Part shown: positions 16,471 through 25,869 of the stretch, in pieces
How positions within the stretch are numbered: the stretch's first letter is position 1
Layout: the number at the start of each line of letters is the position of its first letter
DNA from: an uncultured Euryhalocaulis sp.
GTDB lineage: Bacteria; Pseudomonadota; Alphaproteobacteria; Caulobacterales; Maricaulaceae
Direction of reading: 5' to 3'
Length of the DNA: 49,446 nucleotides
Assembly: GCA_913055605.1 (NCBI GenBank)
Contig: CAJXKJ010000021.1
Span: 1 to 49,446, forward strand
Notes under the pieces: model-generated
Told to the model about the DNA's origin: nothing
Databases searched by the model: none
What the model saw: only the letters and a program-made list of their open reading frames with translations
Position numbers and translations under genes: made by a program

Positions 16471-16971
16471 ATGGGGCTCGCTCAAGAGGCGCAGCAACCG
16501 GCTGCCAATGAGGAGTTTCGGGAGACGTATCTGCAGTCGCTCCGGCTTCTGGAGCGGCTGCACCGTCAGCTGCTCGACGTCATCAAGGATGATCTGGAGC
16601 GCAACGGCCGGAGCGAAATCAACAGCGTTCAGGCGCTGCTGATGTTCAATGTCGGCGAGAACGAGGTGACCGCGGGCGAACTGCGCACGCGCGGCCACTA
16701 TCTGGGCTCGAACGTCTCCTACAATCTCAAGAAGCTGGTCGAGGCGGGCTATATCCGCCACGAGCGCTGCAATGTGGACCGCCGCGCGGTGCGCATCAGC
16801 CTGACCGAAGAAGGCAAGCAGCTGTGCGAGGAGCTGAACGCGCTGTTCGACCGCCAGGTCGGCTCGCTGGAGCCCGTCGCCAATGTGAAGCCGGACGATC
16901 TGGAGCGCATGAACACCGCGCTGGCGCGGCTGGAGCGCTACTGGTCCGACCACATCCGCTACCGGCTATAG
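16471..16971 (+). CDS. ldtR: MarR-family winged-helix regulator, LdtR type
   Basis: 166 residues: a helical N-terminus (YLQSLRLLERLHRQLLDVIKDDLERNGR), then a winged helix with INSVQALLMFNVGENEVTAGELRTRGHYLGSNVSYNLKKLVEAGYIRHERCNVDRRAVRISLTEEG. The GHYLGSNVSYNLKKL recognition helix is nearly a signature of the alphaproteobacterial LdtR group, named for control of an L,D-transpeptidase gene in Liberibacter. No transpeptidase gene is in this window, so the local target is unknown. AGGGGTG lies 5 bases upstream of the ATG. GC and codon use match the neighbourhood. Confidence 0.78.
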   Translation: MGLAQEAQQPAANEEFRETYLQSLRLLERLHRQLLDVIKDDLERNGRSEINSVQALLMFNVGENEVTAGELRTRGHYLGSNVSYNLKKLVEAGYIRHERCNVDRRAVRISLTEEGKQLCEELNALFDRQVGSLEPVANVKPDDLERMNTALARLERYWSDHIRYRL

Positions 16972-16995
16972 GCTTCGCCAAGGTTCAGGGCGCGC

Positions 16996-17961
16996 CTAGC
17001 GCGCGCCCATTCCCTCGATCCGGTTGGTCCAGACGCCGCCCGTGTATCCCGCGGGCAGGGCGTCCACGGATTCCCGCACATCGACCCCGGTCGAGAAATC
17101 CGAATTGCCGTCCCAGTCGCCGAGCAGGAAGACATCGGTCTCCGCCGCGTTCATGCGCTGGATGAAGCGGGCCGGCCAACCCCACATCAGACGGGCGTAA
17201 TTCTTCGGCACGACCGCGATGGTGTGGCGGCAGGTTTTCGGCATGTAGCCGGACCAGCCGAGCGCGATATAGCGGGGCAGGCAGTCCAGGATGGACGACC
17301 GGGAAAAGCCCCGGACCTGCGGATGCAGCGCGATGAAGCGGGCGGTCGGGTTGGCCCCGCCATAGACCATCAGGCGGGACAGATCCTCGCCTCTTGCCTC
17401 CAAATAGGCGGACAGCAGGTCGGCCTCCGCCGCCGCATTGCTCTTGAAATTGATCAGCAGGCGCCGGTCCGGGAAGGCGTCCAGCACCTCGCCCAGGGAC
17501 GGGATGGCGCCGACGCCCGTCCCGCGCAGCGGATAGGTGCGGCCGCCGTCGGCGGTGTAGCCGTAGCCGGCGTCCAGCGTGCGGATATAGGCCATGGTCT
17601 GCTGGCGCGTGACGCCTTCGCCGTCGGTCCGGCAGTCCAGCGTCCAGTCGTGCATGACGGCGAAATCGCCGTCGGTCGTGGGATGGATGTCCAGCTCCAC
17701 GATCTCCGCCCCCACGTCGAAGGCGGCCTGCATGCTGGCGATCGTATTTTCGAGATAGCGGTGAGTCGGCGGATAGATCATCTCCGCCGTGCAATCGTCG
17801 GCCTTGATATCGCCATGCGGGAAGGTCTGGTGGACCCCGCGATGGGCGACGAAATAGCGCTCCCCATGCGGCCCCGGCGCCAGCCAGGACGCATTGTTGA
17901 GATACAGAGCGGCGAGAAGGGCGGCCACAATGCCGCCCGTGACGAGCAGAATCCTGCGCAT
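16996..17961 (-). CDS. Membrane-anchored glycerophosphodiester phosphodiesterase family protein
   Basis: 321 residues from ATG 17961, selected because AGGGGGAC lies just upstream and a signal anchor then starts the protein (RRILLVTGGIVAALLAALYL). The GDPD TIM barrel follows: YFVAHRGVHQTF with the catalytic His-Arg-Gly, ENTIASMQAAFDVGAEIVELDIHPTTDGDFAVMHDWTLDCRT with metal-binding Glu/Asp and second catalytic His, and LLINFKSN. It is presumably periplasmic and cleaves glycerophosphodiesters to glycerol 3-phosphate and an alcohol. A long upstream in-frame extension exists but is Pro/Arg-rich and unlikely to be translated. Confidence 0.88.
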   Translation of the reverse strand: MRRILLVTGGIVAALLAALYLNNASWLAPGPHGERYFVAHRGVHQTFPHGDIKADDCTAEMIYPPTHRYLENTIASMQAAFDVGAEIVELDIHPTTDGDFAVMHDWTLDCRTDGEGVTRQQTMAYIRTLDAGYGYTADGGRTYPLRGTGVGAIPSLGEVLDAFPDRRLLINFKSNAAAEADLLSAYLEARGEDLSRLMVYGGANPTARFIALHPQVRGFSRSSILDCLPRYIALGWSGYMPKTCRHTIAVVPKNYARLMWGWPARFIQRMNAAETDVFLLGDWDGNSDFSTGVDVRESVDALPAGYTGGVWTNRIEGMGAR

Positions 17962-18232
17962 GATGCTGTCCCCCTGACAGTTTGAGACCCGGCGCAAATC
18001 CCCATTTGCCGGGCGATCCGAGGGTGGGGGCGGATTGTGGCGGGGGGCCGGCCCGAACGGGGCGGCGGCGGGGTCATTTGCGGGCGCGGGGTCTCTTCGC
18101 AGCCGCAAAAATGCGAATAGTTCTCAACTGGTTAGGCGTGCGGCGAGCCGTCGCAATGACAGTGTTGTAAGTTTCAAAACCCGGCCCGAACCCCTAGCTT
18201 ATGCGTTCGTAATTTGCGAAATGGCGTACGGC
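17962..18232. other. Intergenic region between divergent GDPD and hemA
   Basis: 271 bases without a gene. It contains GCAAAT-CCCC-ATTTGC (17994-18009), a 6-bp perfect inverted repeat just upstream of the GDPD start; a G-rich plus-strand tract, ~18020-18092, with several runs of four or more G; and the Fur-like sequence at 18112-18127. Promoters for both genes must lie here, but I could not pick clear -35/-10 pairs. Confidence 0.5.
18112..18127. promoter_or_regulatory. Candidate Fur-type iron box upstream of hemA
   Basis: TGCGAATAGTTCTCAA; on the other strand TTGAGAACTATTCGCA, which matches the general form of alphaproteobacterial and pseudomonad Fur sites (GAGAAT-x-ATTCGC). It is 105 bases upstream of the hemA ATG. 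Iron control of 5-aminolevulinate synthase is known in alphaproteobacteria, through Irr or Fur. The assignment is by eye from one site. Confidence 0.45.
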
Positions 18233-19462
18233 ATGGACTACAAGAGCGCATTCCGCGACGCGGTCGGACAGGTGCGGGACGAAGGGCGGTATCGCGTCTT
18301 CGCCGACCTGAAACGGATTCGCGGCGAATTTCCGCGCGCGCGCTGGCGCCGTCCCGACGGGACGGAGCGCGACGTGGTCGTGTGGTGCTCCAACGATTAT
18401 CTGGGCATGGGCCAGCACCCGAAGGTGCTGGACGCCATGAAGGACGCGCTGGACGAGACCGGCGCGGGCGCCGGGGGCACGCGCAATATCTCCGGCACCA
18501 CGCGTTATCATGTCGAGCTGGAGCGGTCGCTGGCCGACCTGCACGGCAAGGACGCGGCGCTGCTGTTCACGTCGGGCTATGTCGCGAACTCCGCGACGCT
18601 GTCGACGCTGGCGAAGATCCTGCCGGGCCTGCACATCTTTTCGGACGCCAACAACCACGCCTCGATGATCGAGGGCGTTCGGTTCGGCGGCTGCGAGAAG
18701 CGGATCTGGCGCCATAACGACCTGGCGCATCTGGAAGAGCTTCTGCAGGCCGCGCCGAAAGACGCGCCGAAGCTGATCGCCTTCGAGTCCGTCTATTCGA
18801 TGGACGGCGATATCGCGCCGATCGCGGAAATCTGCGACCTGGCCAAGAAATACGATGCGCTGACCTATCTGGACGAAGTGCACGCCGTGGGCATGTACGG
18901 CGCGCGCGGCGGCGGCGTCGCCGAGCGCGACGGCGTGGCCGACCGCGTGGACATCATCGAGGGCACGCTGGGCAAGGCGTTCGGCGTGATGGGCGGCTAT
19001 ATCGCCGCGGACGCGGACATCGTGGACGCGGTGCGGTCCTGGGCCCCCGGCTTCATCTTCACCACGTCGCTGTCGCCGGTTCTGGCGGCGGGCGTGATCG
19101 CCAGCATCGGCATCCTGAAGGGCGACGAGGGCCGCGAGCTGCGCGTCCGGCATCAGGAGCGGGCCGAAACGCTGAAGCGCATGTTCAAGGACGCAGGCCT
19201 GCCGACGATCGAATCCGTCAGCCATATCGTGCCGGTTCTGGTGGGCGATCCGGTCCACACCAAGCTGGTCTCCGACCTGCTGCTGGAAGATCACGGCCTG
19301 TACGTCCAGCCGATCAACTATCCGACCGTGCCGCGCGGGACCGAGCGTCTGCGCTTCACCCCGTCGCCGCTGCACGACGACCCGATGATGGGCGATCTGG
19401 TGCGGGCGATGGATGCGCTGTGGTCCAAGTGCAATGTCGCGCGCCAGCCGGCCGCCGCCTGA
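18233..19462 (+). CDS. hemA: 5-aminolevulinate synthase
   Basis: 409 residues from ATG 18233 ([23 protein letters not shown]), the usual N-terminus of alphaproteobacterial ALAS; ATG 18221 is a 4-codon longer alternative. The alpha-oxoamine synthase landmarks are [51 protein letters not shown] and the PLP lysine in [14 protein letters not shown]. It condenses glycine and succinyl-CoA, the first step of heme synthesis in alphaproteobacteria and mitochondria. No N-terminal CP heme-regulatory motif is seen. Glycine can come from GlyA, encoded 2.8 kb downstream. Confidence 0.95.
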   Translation: MDYKSAFRDAVGQVRDEGRYRVFADLKRIRGEFPRARWRRPDGTERDVVVWCSNDYLGMGQHPKVLDAMKDALDETGAGAGGTRNISGTTRYHVELERSLADLHGKDAALLFTSGYVANSATLSTLAKILPGLHIFSDANNHASMIEGVRFGGCEKRIWRHNDLAHLEELLQAAPKDAPKLIAFESVYSMDGDIAPIAEICDLAKKYDALTYLDEVHAVGMYGARGGGVAERDGVADRVDIIEGTLGKAFGVMGGYIAADADIVDAVRSWAPGFIFTTSLSPVLAAGVIASIGILKGDEGRELRVRHQERAETLKRMFKDAGLPTIESVSHIVPVLVGDPVHTKLVSDLLLEDHGLYVQPINYPTVPRGTERLRFTPSPLHDDPMMGDLVRAMDALWSKCNVARQPAAA

Positions 19463-19685
19463 TCCGCGCGCGGGTCTCCGGGAAGTCATCTTCGAATTTT
19501 CGCGCGTGGGCGCACAGACCAAGGTCTGCGCCGTCGATCCCGCAACGGGGACCGAGGCGGTGGCGTTCGGCCCCGCCAGCGCCAGCCAGGCCGATCTGGA
19601 GCGGTTGGCGCTGAACAAGCTTCTCTATGTGATGGGCGCAAAGAAAAAGCCGGCCGGGGACGATGGCCCCGGCCGGCTGGTTTGA
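19434..19685 (+). CDS. Small conserved alphaproteobacterial protein (DUF6898-like)
   Basis: 83 residues from an ATG inside the 3' end of hemA. The core [31 protein letters not shown]...[18 protein letters not shown] looks like a short beta-rich conserved family (DUF6898-like by memory, function unknown). The reading frame overlaps hemA by 29 bases, and its last ~12 codons coincide with a strong terminator hairpin. No clear Shine-Dalgarno is present, so the start is uncertain; the conserved core begins about 24 codons in. Co-transcription with hemA is likely. Confidence 0.6.
   Translation: MSRASRPPPDPRAGLREVIFEFSRVGAQTKVCAVDPATGTEAVAFGPASASQADLERLALNKLLYVMGAKKKPAGDDGPGRLV
19641..19678 (-). 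terminator. Rho-independent terminator for the PQQ dehydrogenase gene, within the small ORF
   Basis: AGCCGGCCGGGG (19648-19659) and CCCCGGCCGGCT (19667-19678) form a perfect 12-bp stem with a 7-base loop. Read on the minus strand the stem is followed by TTTTTCTT, a good U-tract, 24 bases after the dehydrogenase stop. On the plus strand the following bases are only TGGTTTG. Confidence 0.75.
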
Positions 19686-19701
19686 ACGCTATCCGAACCG
19701 A

Positions 19702-21993
19702 TTACTGGTTCGGGTCGTCGTGGATGGCCTCTTCTTCCTCTTCCTCGTCGGGCGCGCCGCCGCCGAAGCCGCCGAAGGCGGGGGCGTTACGGGCCGCTTC
19801 GGCCTGAGAGATGAGGTAGGCGCGGATCGCCTCGGTGTCGGGCGGGTCCAGCCGCTCGTCGAACGAGGCCATGCCGTTCTGCGACAGGGCGCCGTCCAGC
19901 ACGACCGCGTCGAAGGCCTGCTGGTTCATCACGCGCACCGACCGGCGCAGGTCCGGGAAGGTGGCGCGCGCCGCGCCGCCCTGGCCGTGGCACAGGGCGC
20001 AATTGTCGGCGAACAGCTCGTCGCCATGGGCGACGACGTCGTCCGTGGCGAACTGTTCGGCCTCCACGAAGGCCGGCTGGGTGTATTCCGGGATGTCCGG
20101 CAGGGTCTCGGTCGCGCCGAGGGCGAAGACCAGGAGGCGGGCGCCGTTCGGGGCGTAATAGCCGCCCTGGACCGGACCGCCGGCGGCGACCGCCACATAT
20201 TGCACGCCGTCCAGCTCATAGGAGATCGGACCGGGCATGATCCCGGTCTTCACGTCGTAGCGCCACAGCTCCTCGCCCGTGTCGGCGCGGAACGCGACCA
20301 GCGCGTCCTGCGGCAGGCTGCTCTGGAAGACGATGTTGCCGGCGGTGGCCATGGCGCCGCCGCTCATCTGCACCCCGCCGCCGCGCGCCGGGACGTCCTC
20401 GGACTGCCAGGCGATGTCCATGGCGACCGGGTCCCACGCCACGAGGCGGGCGACCGTGCCGCTGCCGGCGTCCGGGTTCACCGGTTCGCCGGAGCCGCCG
20501 AAGGCGGTGCCCATGTTGAAGCCGCCGCGGACGGGCTCGTAGGTCTCGGCCTGGGCGAAGGAGCCATAGGTCTCCTGGGCCGGGATATAGACCAGGCCGG
20601 TGTCCGGGCTGTAGGCCATGCCCTGCCAGGCGTGGCCGCCGGCCGGGCCGGGGGCCTGGATCCAGGTGTGGTCCTCGGCGTCGTAGCGGGCGTCCTGAAC
20701 GATGTTCGGACGGCCGGTTTCGGGATCCCAGCTGTCGACCCAGTTCACGGACGTGAACGGCTCGGCGCCCAGGAATTCGCCGGTCGCGGCGTCCAGCACA
20801 TAGAACACGCCGTTCTTCGACGCCTGCATGGCGACGCGGCGGACTTCGCCGTCCAGCTCGATATCGGCGATCGTGATCTGCTGGGTGGTGTCGTAGTCCC
20901 AAGTTTCCCACGGCACTTCCTGATAGTGCCAGCGGTATTCGCCGGTCGTGGCGTCCAGCGCCACGATGGAGGCGAGGAACAGATTGTCGCCGCCGGCGGG
21001 GTCGCGGTATTCCGCGCTCCAGGGCGAGCCGTTGCCGACGCCGAAGATGATCAGGTCGTTGACGGTATCGTAGGTGATGCCGTCCCAAACCGGACCGCCG
21101 CCGCCGACTTCCCACCAGCCGGGGGTCTTCCAGGTCTCGGCGGCCATTTCCATGGCCTCGCTCTCGAACCCGTCGGCCGGATTGCCCGGGACGGTGTAGA
21201 AGCGCCAGATCTGCTCCCCGGTCTCGGCGTCATAGGCCGAGATGTGGCCGCGGACGCCGAACTCGCCGCCATTGGCGCCGATGACGACCATGCCGTTGGC
21301 GACGCGCGGCGCCCCGGTGATGGAATAGGGCCAGTCCGGATCGATGGTCAGGACGTCCCAGACCGCCTCGCCGGTTTCGGCGTCGATGGCGATCAGGCGG
21401 CCGTCCAGCGTGCCGACATAGATCTTGCCGTTCCAGGCGGCGACGCCCCGGTTGTCGAGGCCGCAGCAGACATTGACGTTCCACTCGCCCGGGACTTCCG
21501 GATCGAAGTGCCACAGCGTCTCGCCGGTGGCGGCGTCGAAGGCCTGAACCTCGCTCCAGGGCAGGCTGAGATAAATGACGCCGTCGATATAGATCGGCGT
21601 GCTCTCGATATTCTGGTTGGTCGGCAGGTCCGCGAACCATGCCAGGCCCAGATCGCCGACATTGTCTTCGGTGATCTGGGTGAGGGGGCTGAAATTCGTC
21701 TCGTCATAGTCGCGGCTGTGGGACATCCACTGGCCGGGCTCGGCGTTGGCGTTCAGCAGGCGGTCGGCGTCGACCGCCGCGGCGCCGGAGGCGCCGGTCG
21801 CGCCAGTCGCGGCCGGGGCCGGGGCCTCGGCCATTTCGGCTTCCGCCGGCTCTGAGGGTTCTGTGGGCTCGGCCTCTGCGGCCGGCTCCGTGGCCATTTC
21901 GGGGGCGGCGGCCTGTTCGGCCTGTTGCTCCCCGCACGCGGCGAGCGCGAGTGCGCCGGCGGCGGCCAGCAATACGATGCGCGTGGTTTTCAT
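19702..21993 (-). CDS. Lipoprotein quinohemoprotein (PQQ-dependent) alcohol dehydrogenase
   Basis: 763 residues from ATG 21993, preceded by GGGAGGAG. A lipoprotein signal ends LALAAC (C20), then ~55 Ala/Glu/Pro-rich residues form a tether. Residues ~80-620 are an eight-bladed PQQ propeller: repeated AxDAxTGExxW tryptophan-docking motifs and the adjacent C176-C177 disulfide pair in NVCCGLDNRG. A C-terminal cytochrome c domain has CALCH (C665/C668/H669) with NGMASF as probable axial Met. It ends in a run of Glu residues. Type II quinohemoprotein dehydrogenases oxidise alcohols in the periplasm and pass electrons to cytochrome c or the chain. No PQQ synthesis genes are in this window, and the substrate is unknown. 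Confidence 0.88.
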   Translation of the reverse strand: MKTTRIVLLAAAGALALAACGEQQAEQAAAPEMATEPAAEAEPTEPSEPAEAEMAEAPAPAATGATGASGAAAVDADRLLNANAEPGQWMSHSRDYDETNFSPLTQITEDNVGDLGLAWFADLPTNQNIESTPIYIDGVIYLSLPWSEVQAFDAATGETLWHFDPEVPGEWNVNVCCGLDNRGVAAWNGKIYVGTLDGRLIAIDAETGEAVWDVLTIDPDWPYSITGAPRVANGMVVIGANGGEFGVRGHISAYDAETGEQIWRFYTVPGNPADGFESEAMEMAAETWKTPGWWEVGGGGPVWDGITYDTVNDLIIFGVGNGSPWSAEYRDPAGGDNLFLASIVALDATTGEYRWHYQEVPWETWDYDTTQQITIADIELDGEVRRVAMQASKNGVFYVLDAATGEFLGAEPFTSVNWVDSWDPETGRPNIVQDARYDAEDHTWIQAPGPAGGHAWQGMAYSPDTGLVYIPAQETYGSFAQAETYEPVRGGFNMGTAFGGSGEPVNPDAGSGTVARLVAWDPVAMDIAWQSEDVPARGGGVQMSGGAMATAGNIVFQSSLPQDALVAFRADTGEELWRYDVKTGIMPGPISYELDGVQYVAVAAGGPVQGGYYAPNGARLLVFALGATETLPDIPEYTQPAFVEAEQFATDDVVAHGDELFADNCALCHGQGGAARATFPDLRRSVRVMNQQAFDAVVLDGALSQNGMASFDERLDPPDTEAIRAYLISQAEAARNAPAFGGFGGGAPDEEEEEEAIHDDPNQ

Positions 21994-22229
21994 GCGTTCT
22001 CCTCCCCGAACGATTGCGGGCGGATGCGACCGGGCCGATCCGCACATATTTCTGAGAGTGTTCTTAGAATTCCGATATTCGGAATACTAGGGCGGATGCG
22101 GATTACGAAACGGACAGGCTCTGGCCATGGCGGCCTGCGCAATTGCATGCGGTCCGCCCGCCGCAGGGCATTGATCGCGCCTCCGCCCCGGAATAAGCCT
22201 GAATTTCACGCGATTTCGGGAGTTCTGAC
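21994..22229. promoter_or_regulatory. Divergent control region of the PQQ dehydrogenase and glyA with inverted repeats
   Basis: 236 bases. ATTCCGA-TAT-TCGGAAT at 22069-22085 is a perfect 7-bp inverted repeat; immediately left lies TTCTTAGAA (22061-22069), a short palindrome. The segment 22047-22090 is AT-rich compared with flanks, consistent with promoter DNA. GGGAG precedes the glyA ATG. I recognised no riboswitch. Confidence 0.45.
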
Positions 22230-23534
<1,305 letters not shown>

Positions 23535-24369
23535 GGGCCGCTGCGGGCTCCTCGGGGGCAGCTTCTTCCGGCCGGGGCGTGCCCAGCCTCGTCTTCTGCT
23601 GGCCCTTGCGGTCGAAATTTTTCGGGCTGAGCCAGGCTTCGTAGGCGGGTTTCAGCGCGGTCCATTCGTCGGCCAGCATCGAATACCAGGCGGTGTCGCG
23701 GGGCTCGCCCTTTACGATCATGTCCTGGCGGAACAGGCCCTCATAAATGAAGCCGAAGCGCAGGGCGGCGCCCCGCGAGGCCTCGTTGCGGGCGTCGCAT
23801 TTCCATTCCAGGCGGCGATAGCCCAGCTCCTCGAACACGTGGCGGGCGGCGAGGAAAAACGCCTCCGTTCCCACGCGGGTGCGGGCGGCGCCGTCGCCCC
23901 ACATGATGGAGCCCAGCTCCAGCGCCGCATGTTCGGGGCGCAGGCGGATGAGCGCCTGACGCCCGACGCAGCGATTGGTCTTGGCGTCCATGACCGCCGT
24001 GTAGAGCCGGTCCGGCCGCTTGCGGACGCGTGCGATCCAGGTTTCCAGCTCCGGCACGCCGCCGGGGGCGTATTCGGACAGATATTTATAGCGGCTCCTG
24101 TCCGTCCCGCCGCCGGCCCGGTAGAGCGACTCCGCGTGGGCGGGGGCCAGAGGCTCCAGCCGGCACCAGCGGCCGGCGATGACGAACTGGTCGGGAAACG
24201 AGGCGGGCTTCGGCGCGGCCAAGAGGCGGGGTCCTGTTGCTGGCAAAGCCTGTTGTTGTCGAAACGGCGGGCTCGTGCAATCGGCCGCGCGCGCCCATAT
24301 ACAGGTCATTATACTACAGGGCGTGGTATGCTGCGCCCGGCGAAGCGCCAGATATAGGACCAGACAGCG

Positions 24370-24840
24370 ATGCGTTGCCCGTTCTGCGGAAACCCCGACA
24401 CCCAGGTGAAGGACAGCCGCCCGGCCGAGGAAGGCAACGCCATCCGCCGCCGCCGGCTGTGCGGCAATTGCGGGGCGCGCTTCACCACGTTCGAGCGGGT
24501 GCAGCTGCGCGAGCTGACCGTACTGAAAAAGGGCGGGCGGAGGGCGCCGTTCGACCGGGACAAGCTGATGCGCTCTGTCCTGCTGGCGGTGCAGAAGCGG
24601 AATCTGTCGCCCGACCGGATCGAGCAGATGATCAGCGGCGTGGTGCGCCGCCTGGAGTCGAGCGGCGAGACCGATATCGACTCCAAGGTGATCGGCGAGC
24701 ACGTCATGGAGGCGCTGCGCGAGACCGACCAGGTCGCCTATGTGCGATACGCCTCGGTCTACAAGGATTTCCACGAGGTCGGGGATTTCGCCCAGTTCAT
24801 CGAACAGCAGAAGCTGGGCGACGAAGAAGGCGAGGAATGA
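24370..24840 (+). CDS. nrdR: Transcriptional repressor NrdR
   Basis: 156 residues. Zinc ribbon [13 protein letters not shown]...[17 protein letters not shown] (Cys-X2-Cys twice), followed by the ATP-cone ([27 protein letters not shown]...). NrdR binds NrdR boxes of ribonucleotide reductase genes in response to dATP/ATP. Its position ahead of rib genes is a conserved alphaproteobacterial arrangement and does not itself indicate rib control. The stop overlaps the next start (ATGA). Confidence 0.95.
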   Translation: MRCPFCGNPDTQVKDSRPAEEGNAIRRRRLCGNCGARFTTFERVQLRELTVLKKGGRRAPFDRDKLMRSVLLAVQKRNLSPDRIEQMISGVVRRLESSGETDIDSKVIGEHVMEALRETDQVAYVRYASVYKDFHEVGDFAQFIEQQKLGDEEGEE

Positions 24841-25511
24841 CGCGCCCGCGCGTCACGCTGAAACTGGCCACATCGCTGGATGGACGCATTGCGGCGGCCG
24901 GCGGGGCCAGCCGCTGGATCACCGGGGACAAGGCGCGCGAGGCCGCGCACCGCCTGCGCAGCGCGCACGGGGCGGTGCTGGTTGGGGCCGGGACGGCGCG
25001 GGCGGACGATCCCGATCTGCGCGTGCGCCTGAGCGGCTATGACGGCCCGCAGCCGGTCCGCGCGGTGCTGGACCCGCGCGCCACGCTGTCCCCCGGTAGC
25101 CGCCTGGCGAAGACGGCGAAAGAGACGCCAGTGGTGGTTTTCACCGCCGGAGAAGATGCGCCAGCGCTTGAAGCGGCGGGCGTAAGTGTTGAAAAAGTCA
25201 TCGATAACGCGGATGGGCTGGATCTGGACGCGGTGCTGTCGCGTCTGGCGGCGCGGGGCGTGGAGTCGGTGATGGTGGAGGGCGGCGGGCGGACGGCGGC
25301 GTCCTTCCTGCGCGCCGGGCTGGCCGACCGGATCGAATGGTTTCGCGCGCCGATCCTGCTGGGCGGGGACGGCGTGCCGGGAATGGGCGAGATCGGCGTG
25401 ACCTCGCCGGACCACGCCCCGCGCTTCCGCCTGGAGGCGCGAGAGACGCTTGGCGAAGACGTGCGGGAGACGTACGTCCCCGTTCCGGAACAGGAGGCAG
25501 GACATGGCTGA
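24837..25511 (+). CDS. ribD: Riboflavin reductase domain protein (RibD C-terminal half, no deaminase)
   Basis: 224 residues from ATG 24837. The reading frame holds only the reductase domain: [77 protein letters not shown], and [22 protein letters not shown], as in 5-amino-6-(5-phosphoribosylamino)uracil reductase. The N-terminal cytidine-deaminase-like domain of ordinary RibD (HAE and PCxxxGRTPPC) is absent, and no such domain appears elsewhere in the window. The upstream open frame is nrdR read out of frame. The deaminase is presumably encoded elsewhere. AAGGCGAGGA precedes the ATG; the 3' end overlaps the next gene by 8 bases. Confidence 0.88.
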   Translation: MTRPRVTLKLATSLDGRIAAAGGASRWITGDKAREAAHRLRSAHGAVLVGAGTARADDPDLRVRLSGYDGPQPVRAVLDPRATLSPGSRLAKTAKETPVVVFTAGEDAPALEAAGVSVEKVIDNADGLDLDAVLSRLAARGVESVMVEGGGRTAASFLRAGLADRIEWFRAPILLGGDGVPGMGEIGVTSPDHAPRFRLEARETLGEDVRETYVPVPEQEAGHG

Positions 25512-25863
25512 GCAGGAGATGCACGAGGGCGGGTGCCATTGCGGCGCGGTGACGTATCGCGCGCCGGTGAATCTGGAGGCGGTGATGGAATGCAATTGCT
25601 CCCACTGTCAGGCCAAGGGCTTCATCCTGTCCTTCGTCCCGCGGGAGCAGTTCGAGCTGGTCTCCGGCGAGGACAATCTGACCGAATACCGGTTCAACAC
25701 GCACAAGCTGGCGCACCTGTTCTGCAAGACCTGCGGGGTGCAGCCCTTTGCCTATGGGACGGGGCCGGACGGAACCGAGATGGCGGCGGTGAATGTGCGC
25801 ACGACCACGGGCGTGGAGCCCGGCGACCTGAAGCCCCAGCACGTCGACGGGCGCAATTTCTGA
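25504..25863 (+). CDS. GFA / CENP-V fold zinc protein
   Basis: 119 residues from ATG 25504 with AGGAGG upstream. Zinc ligands of the GFA fold: GGCHCGAV, ECNCSHCQAKG and HLFCKTCGVQPF. The family is named for glutathione-dependent formaldehyde-activating enzyme, but most members have no proven reaction. The gene is embedded between ribD and ribE, overlapping ribD by 8 bases and ending 6 bases before ribE, so it is transcribed with the riboflavin genes. No link between GFA proteins and flavin synthesis is known to me. Confidence 0.85.
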   Translation: MAEQEMHEGGCHCGAVTYRAPVNLEAVMECNCSHCQAKGFILSFVPREQFELVSGEDNLTEYRFNTHKLAHLFCKTCGVQPFAYGTGPDGTEMAAVNVRTTTGVEPGDLKPQHVDGRNF

Positions 25864-25869
25864 GCGGCC

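Noticed and set aside
15271-16953. 560-residue minus-strand frame opposite the HIBCH-type and LdtR genes
   Set aside because: Same antisense pattern; spans two confident plus-strand genes.
19663-21855. 730-residue plus-strand frame opposite the PQQ dehydrogenase
   Set aside because: Antisense shadow of a clear propeller enzyme; no recognisable domain or ribosome site.
21994-22229. Glycine riboswitch before glyA
   Set aside because: I could not identify the conserved glycine aptamer core or an expression platform.
24310-24369. NrdR box or FMN riboswitch ahead of nrdR-rib
   Set aside because: No ACAC-type NrdR box pair and no RFN element pattern were seen in the short leader.
24237-24836. 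200-residue N-terminal extension of ribD as a missing deaminase domain
   Set aside because: The sequence is nrdR read in another frame and shows no HAE or PCxxxGRTPPC deaminase motif.
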